A stretch of DNA of 37,244 nt from a virus, in the IMG/VR virus record IMGVR_UViG_3300048690_000209, positions 1 through 37,244 of that record; one strand, 5' to 3'. This document shows, one piece after another, positions 31,129 to 37,244 of this stretch. The notes below the pieces were generated by a model. The model did no database searches. It was given only the letters and a program-made list of their open reading frames with translations, and was not told where the DNA came from. Every line of letters starts with the position of its first letter. The first letter of the stretch is position 1. Both the position numbers and the translations under genes were made by a program.

Positions 31129-31468
31129 ACACTCTGCCTTTCTGTGGTGCTGACTGCTTTAAATTACTTACCTCTTGAGTAAGAGCAGATATTTCAGTGC
31201 GCAGATGCTGATTCTCTACAGTTAATTTTTGTAGTTCGCCATTTAAAGCAATTATTTCTGAATGCAACCTGCCTAGCTCTACGCTAAGCTTAGTATTCTG
31301 CTCGCTCATGCGCTCCAATTCAGTGTGCATAAGGCTGATAATACTAGTTTCTGCTTCTGTACTTTGCCAATTTTTTAAGATTTTTTGCGCTCCTACCAGA
31401 ACAGCTGTTATTGCGATTGCAACTAAACTAACGGCCTGTAAGATTTGCTCAAAATTAGAATCCAACAT
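31109..31468 (-). CDS. Membrane-anchored coiled-coil protein, 119 residues
   Basis: One hydrophobic segment (about 10-29, LQAVSLVAIAITAVLVGAQK) is followed by about 75 residues of heptad-rich helix (LMHTELERMSEQNTKLSVEL, EISALTQEVSNLK). AGGAG precedes the ATG. It is the first gene of the transcript from the consensus promoter at 31590-31618, behind a leader of about 115 nt. Why a membrane protein should head a structural gene operon is unclear; an i-spanin- or antiholin-like role is possible. Confidence 0.75.
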   Translation of the reverse strand: MLDSNFEQILQAVSLVAIAITAVLVGAQKILKNWQSTEAETSIISLMHTELERMSEQNTKLSVELGRLHSEIIALNGELQKLTVENQHLRTEISALTQEVSNLKQSAPQKGRVYATSKN

Positions 31469-31476
31469 ATGTGAGT

Positions 31477-31571
31477 TCTCCTATTTATTACGGACTATAA
31501 TCTTTATAGCCACTTAGTTTATTTAACTAGTTGTAAACCAGTGAGAATCCTTATTAACGTAAAATAGGAGA
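31477..31571 (-). promoter_or_regulatory. Leader element able to mask the ribosome site
   Basis: In the - strand leader, TCTCCTATTT (31562-31571) is perfectly complementary to AAATAGGAGA (31477-31486), which contains the ribosome site of the gene starting at 31468. Pairing would hide the site behind a 75-nt loop. The complementarity is seen; control of translation is inferred. Confidence 0.4.
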
Positions 31572-31576
31572 CTACG

Positions 31577-31616
31577 GACAATTTGATATATTATAGCATA
31601 TAGGGTCCAAATTGTC
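31577..31616 (-). repeat. 9-bp inverted repeat across the consensus promoter (candidate operator)
   Basis: GACAATTTG (31577-31585) and CAAATTGTC (31608-31616) are perfect reverse complements, 31 bp centre to centre, close to three helical turns. One arm overlaps the -35 box, the other the predicted start of transcription. A dimeric or looped repressor would cover the promoter. Confidence 0.55.
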
Positions 31617-31618
31617 AA
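31590..31618 (-). promoter_or_regulatory. Perfect-consensus sigma70 promoter of the fibre/bilin/lysis operon
   Basis: Read on the - strand, TTGACA (31613-31618) and TATAAT (31590-31595) are both perfect, 17 bp apart, with TG at the extended -10 position (TGCTATAAT). Transcription would start near 31583. It lies just downstream of the terminator at 31624-31661, so it resets transcription for the genes from 31468 towards 10060. Confidence 0.92.
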
Positions 31619-31623
31619 TGCAA

Positions 31624-31661
31624 AAAAATACCCTGCCCATTTGCATGAGCAGGGTATTTTT
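31624..31661 (-). terminator. Strong rho-independent terminator
   Basis: AAAAATACCCTGC (31624-31636) pairs perfectly with GCAGGGTATTTTT (31649-31661) around a 12-nt loop. On the - strand seven T follow in line with the stem. It starts 5 bp after the stop of the gene at 31666 and closes the unit 37243-31666. It could work in both directions, but no + strand gene reaches it. Confidence 0.93.
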
Positions 31662-31665
31662 CAAA

Positions 31666-32499
31666 TTACCAGCCTGTTAATTCCATTGAGTGTGCGTAGT
31701 AGCCAAATAGCTGATATTGAATACTACTATTTGATCTTTTGCCGTATATCATCGAGTCTTGCTCCATTTTAGCGTAATCGCTGCTGGGAAATAAGCTAAC
31801 AAATATATTTTTGTGAACTCCAGTACTACGGATAATTTTTAATAAATCTGATTTGTCATTGTCTGGTAATAAGCTAAAGTCGAAATTAAACTTGTCAAAA
31901 GCAAAGCTTCTGTCTACAGCTAAATCACCGCTGTCTCGTCTGGTAACTTGCGAATTATCTACAAAATCAAATTGAGCTCCGTTTTGTATATTAAATGTAG
32001 GCGACCAATAATCACCAATTACTAATCTTGCTGAATCTATGTAACCTATGGGATTAGCTGGATCAGAAATCTCAATTACTGCTGCACGGATATTGCTAGG
32101 TTTTGAAGTAATCCATACAGCTGTTTTTACACTTCCGCCATATACAAAAGTATTGGCGTTTATTCCTGCTGGCCAGGCCTTAGGGTCTATGTTATAACCT
32201 GGCACAGCAGATATGGTACCGCTGTTGTAAACAAGACTACTAGCCTGAGCATCGCTGTAAAGTCTAACTGTGATTGTTGCAGTACTACTTAAATTAGTGC
32301 AAGGCATAGCTACACAACCAACAGTTTGAGCACTATTCCAACTAATATTATAAGTTACGCTAGTATTTGTACTGCGATGAACTTGTGACTTTAAATCTGT
32401 TAATAGATTAGCTGCTACAAGAGTTCCGCTACTACTATTAGCTGTAATTGCTGAGGCCGAATCTGCGATGTTGTTATAAACTATGCGTATATTTGCCAT
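31666..32499 (-). CDS. Virion structural protein, 277 residues, unknown
   Basis: The N-terminal 150 residues are beta-like (SASAITANSSSGTLVAANLL, VTYNISWNSAQTVGCVAMPC), resembling a galactose-binding-type sandwich. The C-terminal part has DNSQVTRRDSGDLAVDRSFA and SDLLKIIRSTGVHKNIFVSL. I recall similar two-part proteins next to fibre genes of aquatic phages. It is the last gene before the terminator at 31624-31661. Confidence 0.7.
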   Translation of the reverse strand: MANIRIVYNNIADSASAITANSSSGTLVAANLLTDLKSQVHRSTNTSVTYNISWNSAQTVGCVAMPCTNLSSTATITVRLYSDAQASSLVYNSGTISAVPGYNIDPKAWPAGINANTFVYGGSVKTAVWITSKPSNIRAAVIEISDPANPIGYIDSARLVIGDYWSPTFNIQNGAQFDFVDNSQVTRRDSGDLAVDRSFAFDKFNFDFSLLPDNDKSDLLKIIRSTGVHKNIFVSLFPSSDYAKMEQDSMIYGKRSNSSIQYQLFGYYAHSMELTGW

Positions 32500-32508
32500 A
32501 TAAAACCT

Positions 32509-32868
32509 TTAAGTTAGTGTTTGATTTGTCAAATCAACTTGAGTAGGCGGTGCAGTTTGTTCTAAATCACGGGCCTCGGCGCAGTCTAAGTAAAGCGAGT
32601 ATAATGCTAAGTATATCATACTTTGCTTTACTACTACGCCAGTTCTTTCTCCGGTTTGAGGATCTCTTAAATTAATTAAATACTCTGGGTCATACACTGT
32701 TTGTACTGTTCCTCTGTTAGTATAAAACTTTTGCTCACCTATAACTGCCACATCTTCTTCCATAAAAACAATAGGTTTTGGAATATCTTCTAGGTAGTTA
32801 CTAATATTTACTTGTTTGGCTCTTCTCCAAACTGTGCCTTCGGCAGTTGTTTCTTTATAATTTGCCAT
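32509..32868 (-). CDS. Small structural protein, 119 residues, unknown
   Basis: The protein starts YKETTAEGTVWRRAKQVNIS and contains IVFMEEDVAVIGEQKFYTNR and MIYLALYSLYLDCAEARD, ending in a Pro/Thr/Gln tail. It is soluble, with no signal. Position between a 621-residue fibre-like protein and another structural protein suggests a baseplate or fibre hub component. Confidence 0.66.
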   Translation of the reverse strand: MANYKETTAEGTVWRRAKQVNISNYLEDIPKPIVFMEEDVAVIGEQKFYTNRGTVQTVYDPEYLINLRDPQTGERTGVVVKQSMIYLALYSLYLDCAEARDLEQTAPPTQVDLTNQTLT

Positions 32869-32877
32869 TTTATTTCC

Positions 32878-34743
32878 TTATAGCCATATGCCATATTCAA
32901 CGGGAGTTTCAACAATTTGTTGCCATGGTAGAACACAGCGTATATGTACATCGTACTGAGCACTGGCTACGGTGGGTGGACGTATTTGAGTAAAAGCACT
33001 ATATGTAAAGTTTACAGGTACATTAACTGTGTTACTAAATCCAGTTAACCAACCAGTCCAAGTATCTTCACCAGCATTTGCAGATTTTATTCGATATTCA
33101 ATAACAAAATTACGTTGTTCTGGGTAAGTAGGCGTACTTGTTATTTGAGCATATATTGTGCGAGTAGCTCCATTTTGATTTGTTCCGGCAATTGTCCAGT
33201 CAAATCCATATACTGGAAAAGTTTGTGTGGACGAAGTACGGGTTATAATATAGTCTTCGTATCCAGGATAATTTAATTTTATTTCGTAATCAAATACACC
33301 ATTATTACCTCCTGGATCTGTAGTATAACTAACACTATTACTACTCATATTGCCAGGGATAACCGTTAACGGTGCTCCACCTATTGCAGTATTCCAATTT
33401 CCGTACGGAGAAACACTTCCTGCTGAAGCAGCAGGCTTAACGCGCCACTCAATGTTAAATTCTCTGGTAAATGGATATGTAGAAACATTATTTATTTGTA
33501 CATTGGTAGTATTTGCTGTAGCGTTTATTATTACCGCAGGACTTTCTATGTACAAACCAACGTTCCAAAAAGCCGTTCCTGAGGTACTATTTATTCTAAA
33601 TGTGAAAAATAAAGACTCTAGGGGTTCGGATACTCCATCTATTTTTGCGGTTATGTAAAAGTTAAGAGTTTCGGCACTCCATATAATCTCACCACTTACA
33701 GCTGCTGTGCTGCCATCATTGCCTAACCAATCAGTGTTATCTGCAGTACCAATATAACTATTTGTAGAATAAAAGAAACTACATTCACCATCTAATGGAA
33801 TATATTTTATAGTTCCTGTTAGGGTACTAGTATATCCTTCACGTATTGTAGTGGGGGAAAAGCTGAATGAAGGTATTGGTGTTCTCCAAATAGTAATATT
33901 TGGACTAACTCCTAGCAAGGGGCCACTAGAATTATTTAGCCTAAAGACAACGTTTGCTACCTTGTCTTCATTCATATAGTTTCCGGACCACTCTAGTGTA
34001 CGCAATACTAATAATGCAGTACCATCTGCTGGTACTGTAATAGTGCCGGTTAAAGTTGTTGGTGCATCAAGATCTGCGGAAGTTATTTGTGAACCACTAA
34101 TTGTTAGTGTATTGATTTGATAGTAAATAGTTGCACCTACTAGTCCTGAAGTAGGTACGTAGACAACAGTTGCACGCGGAGCAGGATTTCTATTTGCGTA
34201 TCTAAATATATTATCTCTGCTGAGCGTTATGGCTCCTACAGAATAAGTGTCTGTTAGACTTAATGCTGTACTTTTACCAATTAAATTAGTTCTGGCGGCA
34301 TCGGAATACACGGAAATTTGAAAAGTACCTGTACCTTCAAGTTGAGTATCTGTGGCAGTAGCTATACTTTGCGGGTAGTAATAAGAATCTTCAAAACTCC
34401 ACGACGTACTGCCGCTTGTAGTCTGAAAATCGGCGTCTTGTAGATTAACATAGTCAGTTAGTTTCCAATACACTGTAGTATATACTACACTGTCGACGTA
34501 CATAGTAAAGTAAAAATTTTGGCCTTCAGGAACCGTATTAGGGGTTACAGAAAATTGAACAGGACTAGCTTTGGTTTTATTTCTAAGCTGATTTAAGGAT
34601 ATTATGCCGCTGCTTGGTACACCTGTAGTAGCTGCAGGTACATAAGACCCGCCAGCATAGTACTCTGACAACTGTACTGGAGGGCTTCCACCAAACTCAG
34701 TTTGAACATCTAATAAAGTTATTTGTCCACTAGGGGTTGTCAT
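32878..34743 (-). CDS. Fibre-like protein with Ig/Calx-like beta repeats, 621 residues
   Basis: The N-terminus SGQITLLDVQTEFGGSPPVQ, ending in LNQLRNKTKA, is a typical phage tail attachment segment (S..I.L.D.Q.EFGG). The rest is repeated beta-sandwich sequence: VQFSVTPNTVPEGQNFYFTM (about 78-97), PSFSFSPTTIREGYTSTLTG and other units opening with F-S..P.T..EG, like Calx-beta or Ig-like modules. Such modules decorate virions and may hold weakly to carbohydrates. It overlaps the next fibre gene by 4 bp (ATGA). Confidence 0.75.
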   Translation of the reverse strand: MTTPSGQITLLDVQTEFGGSPPVQLSEYYAGGSYVPAATTGVPSSGIISLNQLRNKTKASPVQFSVTPNTVPEGQNFYFTMYVDSVVYTTVYWKLTDYVNLQDADFQTTSGSTSWSFEDSYYYPQSIATATDTQLEGTGTFQISVYSDAARTNLIGKSTALSLTDTYSVGAITLSRDNIFRYANRNPAPRATVVYVPTSGLVGATIYYQINTLTISGSQITSADLDAPTTLTGTITVPADGTALLVLRTLEWSGNYMNEDKVANVVFRLNNSSGPLLGVSPNITIWRTPIPSFSFSPTTIREGYTSTLTGTIKYIPLDGECSFFYSTNSYIGTADNTDWLGNDGSTAAVSGEIIWSAETLNFYITAKIDGVSEPLESLFFTFRINSTSGTAFWNVGLYIESPAVIINATANTTNVQINNVSTYPFTREFNIEWRVKPAASAGSVSPYGNWNTAIGGAPLTVIPGNMSSNSVSYTTDPGGNNGVFDYEIKLNYPGYEDYIITRTSSTQTFPVYGFDWTIAGTNQNGATRTIYAQITSTPTYPEQRNFVIEYRIKSANAGEDTWTGWLTGFSNTVNVPVNFTYSAFTQIRPPTVASAQYDVHIRCVLPWQQIVETPVEYGIWL

Positions 34744-37184
34744 TTAATCTTCCTGTCTAGCTCTTTGATTGCTTCAATTATTAGTGGTATTAGTTTTTCA
34801 TACTGAACACCGAGTGTTCCGTCCGGCTTAGTGGCTACACTTTGTGGCAGTATTTTTTGGACTTCTTGAGCTATAATACCTACATCGTGCTTTTTAACAA
34901 AATAACCATCTTCCCCACCTTTTTTAGCAATTACTGAATCTTTCCAGTCATAGGAGTACCCACCTAAAGTCTTTAATTTTTCTAAAGCGTTTGTTAGTGG
35001 AACAATATTTGTTTTTAGTGTAATATCAGAACTGTAATAAGCAGTTACGTTACCTGTTGCGTAAGTATCTCCATTTACAAGTAAACCTGCACCAGTACCG
35101 GCTGTGATAATAACTGTAGGAGCAGAGCCAGCAGATTTAAATACTGCTGCACATGTATTAGCTGCAGTATTATAATTATCTGCACTAATACAGGCATCAC
35201 TCATCCTACCTTTGACAAATAATCCTGTGACATGGCTAGTTGCAAATTGATTGCTATTCCATATACGAACTCCATAGGTGCTGGTCATATTTTCAATATT
35301 TAATCCGGAACTAGTATGGCTACCATTTCCGGCATTTATGAAAATAGCGTCTGCTCTAGTACCGGAAATATACACTGTATTAGTACCGTTACCAGGTCCA
35401 CCTTGAAATTTTGCTGCCCCACCTTTAGCAGAGTATGCATAGAACGCATATGTATTAGGGTTTGTACTAATGTCATCCGCCATTAGTGCAGGGCCTATTG
35501 TAGGCCCTGCTTGACCTAAGCGTTTGTTTACTTGACCTACAGAGTAAGAAGCACCTAAGCCATCTGCATATCCTGAACTACCTAAAATTACGTCAAAATT
35601 ACTATCCGTAGATTGAAAGGTACCGCCAGTTAGTTTATTTGCAGTAATAGATTTTTCTACAATTAGTGAACCTGTAATATAGGTTACTTGTAGTGCCCAA
35701 CTTGCCGAATACCCAGAAGTTGTTGCACGATAGGCTGTAGAGTTATTTCCACTATTGTAAAGTATGGTAGCAATATCCCCCAATTGAGCGTATCTAAAAC
35801 CCGTAGCGTTATATACCTCTGAGTCTGTAGGCTGAGAGCTGTCATTGGCACCGCCACGATTAATCAAATATGTAGCAGAACCGGGAGTGCCTGGATTACC
35901 TGGATCGCCAGGATTACCTGGATTACCTTGGTCACCTTTAACTCCGTTTGCACTAATTGCGCGAATACTATATAAACTATTAGTCCAATCTAGAGTACTC
36001 TGTGTAGTTGTAGGTGTGGACTCTACGTTTAATGGAACAGTAATAGACCATAAAACCCAACCTGGGGTAGTATTTGTAGGTGCTTCTATATCCCAAAACG
36101 CTGGTGCAGAGTATCCGCCAGTATTCCAATAATATATAGTACTACTAGTAGGTCTAGCTGGTGCAGAGCCAGAAGTCCATCTATAGATGGCTGGATACGC
36201 ACTCATGAAACCGTTTTGACCTACTTGACCAGGAATACCCTGTTCAACAACACTCATTGATCTAGTAACGCTTAGAGGGGTGGTAAGATTAGCACCACCT
36301 ACAACTAATTGTACTGTAATTGTACTAGTACCTGTTGGCGTAATTGTTACTTGACTCTGAGTAGAACTACTAGGGATAGCTCCAGTTATATTCCAAGCAT
36401 AGGTGGCATTGGTAACATTGGTGACTACTGCTGCTAATGTTCTTGCACTTGGAATTACTGTTCCACCACTATTCTTATAAAAAGTACCTAAACCATCTAT
36501 ATCAATTAGTGATACTCCTAGCCCTTTTACACCGGCCTTAGACTTAGAAACTGTAAAAGTTTTTATTTGTGTTGGCCAACATGTTTTAGTAGCTGTACAA
36601 GTAAGAGTAGCAGTATCAAGACTATCAATCATATTAGTAACTGATATTGTTCTTGTATTTGCTCCCGTAGCTGTTACACCACTAGGAACTGTCCATGCAT
36701 AACTCCATGCAACAGAATTATCCGTACTGCCAATTATAACTGACATAGTACTGGTTGCGCCTGTATATACACCTTCAGTACCATCAGCTGCTGTAGGTAC
36801 TTGTACACTGCTAGTAGATAGTGCTGAAGATACTGTATCGGAACTATTACTAAGAATCAGTGAATTTGTATATCTTTGACCGTATAACTCTAAAGTAGCA
36901 GTTATTGTAACGGTGCTTCCTGTTTGAACAGAAGTAGCAGGTATAGTTATATAGTTACCATCTACAGTACTCGGAACACTAGGGCTAGTAGACCATGAAA
37001 CTGTTCCTTTTAGTTCTCCTGATAAATTAGCCTTAACTAAAATTTGTGAGGGCTGTGTACCACTATAGTTAGTATAAAATGAATTTGTTGCAGAGTTAAG
37101 AGAGATATAGTTACTAGATACATTTAACATTCTAGGAACTGTTGCTGTTAGCAATATGTCTCTTTGGTTTACTATTGTTGCCAT
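34740..37184 (-). CDS. Tail fibre protein with collagen-like segment and C-terminal S74 chaperone domain
   Basis: The 814 residues hold N-terminal beta/Ig-like domains (VSWSTSPSVPSTVDGNYITI; AWSYAWTVPSGVTATGANTR), a short collagen-like stretch (GDQGNPGNPGDPGNPGTPG, near 35880-35945), beta fibre sequence, and a C-terminal intramolecular chaperone. The latter begins at SSDITLKTNIVPL and continues YSYDWKDS, HDVGIIAQEVQKILPQSV and YEKLIPLIIEAIKEL. Peptidase S74 domains trimerise the fibre, then cut themselves off before the Ser-Asp; the Ser-Asp and Lys are present. It should be a receptor-binding trimer. Its ATG overlaps the stop of the upstream gene. Confidence 0.88.
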   Translation of the reverse strand: MATIVNQRDILLTATVPRMLNVSSNYISLNSATNSFYTNYSGTQPSQILVKANLSGELKGTVSWSTSPSVPSTVDGNYITIPATSVQTGSTVTITATLELYGQRYTNSLILSNSSDTVSSALSTSSVQVPTAADGTEGVYTGATSTMSVIIGSTDNSVAWSYAWTVPSGVTATGANTRTISVTNMIDSLDTATLTCTATKTCWPTQIKTFTVSKSKAGVKGLGVSLIDIDGLGTFYKNSGGTVIPSARTLAAVVTNVTNATYAWNITGAIPSSSTQSQVTITPTGTSTITVQLVVGGANLTTPLSVTRSMSVVEQGIPGQVGQNGFMSAYPAIYRWTSGSAPARPTSSTIYYWNTGGYSAPAFWDIEAPTNTTPGWVLWSITVPLNVESTPTTTQSTLDWTNSLYSIRAISANGVKGDQGNPGNPGDPGNPGTPGSATYLINRGGANDSSQPTDSEVYNATGFRYAQLGDIATILYNSGNNSTAYRATTSGYSASWALQVTYITGSLIVEKSITANKLTGGTFQSTDSNFDVILGSSGYADGLGASYSVGQVNKRLGQAGPTIGPALMADDISTNPNTYAFYAYSAKGGAAKFQGGPGNGTNTVYISGTRADAIFINAGNGSHTSSGLNIENMTSTYGVRIWNSNQFATSHVTGLFVKGRMSDACISADNYNTAANTCAAVFKSAGSAPTVIITAGTGAGLLVNGDTYATGNVTAYYSSDITLKTNIVPLTNALEKLKTLGGYSYDWKDSVIAKKGGEDGYFVKKHDVGIIAQEVQKILPQSVATKPDGTLGVQYEKLIPLIIEAIKELDRKIK

Positions 37185-37243
37185 TATATTATTATCCCTA
37201 TATCTACTCTGCCAGAAATCCAGTCGCGATTTATACTAATAAT
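37184..37243 (-). CDS. 3' end of an unidentified structural gene (partial)
   Basis: On the - strand an open frame enters from the window edge and gives 19 residues (IISINRDWISGRVDIGIII) to a TAA at 37184-37186. The stop overlaps the ATG of the 814-residue fibre gene (TAATG), the same coupling seen across the operon. Too little is visible to name it; position suggests another structural protein. Confidence 0.6.
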   Translation of the reverse strand: MISINRDWISGRVDIGIII

Positions 37244-37244
37244 T

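Noticed and set aside
35845-36132. Collagen-like ORF on the + strand opposite the S74 fibre
   Set aside because: It is the antisense shadow of the collagen-like Gly-x-Pro stretch in the 814-residue fibre gene; no promoter or ribosome site supports it.

Overview
The window is a 37.2 kb piece of a lytic tailed phage (Caudoviricetes). It has dense, mostly overlapping genes in two blocks. Genes in 1-9945 lie on the + strand and carry DNA replication, recombination and nucleotide metabolism. Genes in 10060-37243 lie on the - strand and carry phoH, a set of exported and membrane proteins, lysis, bilin synthesis and tail/adhesin genes. The blocks converge on back-to-back terminators at 9947-10057. 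Both window ends cut through genes. I saw no tRNA, CRISPR, integrase or insertion sequence. No head, portal, terminase or polymerase gene is inside the window, so it is part of a larger genome.

Host: a GH19-type endolysin with a two-protein spanin-like pair (one a lipoprotein) points to a Gram-negative host. The replication genes (SF2 helicase, SSB-like protein, SbcD/SbcC i.e. gp47/gp46, FEN-type 5' nuclease) and the very large multi-domain tail fibres resemble aquatic T4-related phages. The B12-dependent class II ribonucleotide reductase, dUTPase, glutaredoxin and PhoH are typical of aquatic phages. No photosynthesis gene is present, so a cyanobacterial host is not implied.

Layout: 2-1507 partial gene and helicase; 1568-2589 small gene and SSB-like gene, with promoter and terminator; 2646-6424 gp47-glutaredoxin-gp46, a small gene and a Hjc-like nuclease; 6476-9945 FEN nuclease, dUTPase, NrdJ and a 60-residue gene behind a promoter lying in a dyad. 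On the - strand, read from high to low: 37243-31666 structural and fibre proteins ending in a strong terminator; a perfect-consensus promoter at 31590-31618; 31468-20313 coiled-coil membrane protein, structural proteins, a 2061-residue fibre and a further fibre with its chaperone; 20260-18984 glycine-rich adhesin and tail assembly chaperone; 18987-17784 heme oxygenase and ferredoxin-dependent bilin reductase; 17833-16441 small ORF, spanin pair and endolysin; 16439-11538 eight consecutive exported or membrane-anchored proteins; 11459-10060 PhoH and a conserved phage protein behind their own promoter.

Main points of interest. (1) A two-gene heme-to-bilin pathway (ho1 plus a PcyX/PcyA-like reductase) is translationally coupled into the tail/lysis operon. 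(2) An island of uncharacterised exported proteins includes an Asn-rich repeat protein and a Pro-rich protein whose signal peptide is encoded inside its neighbour's C-terminus. (3) Three of the four recognised promoters carry perfect inverted repeats across the -10/+1 region, suggesting operators. (4) Two small genes were found by eye, at 12997-13125 and 17738-17833.
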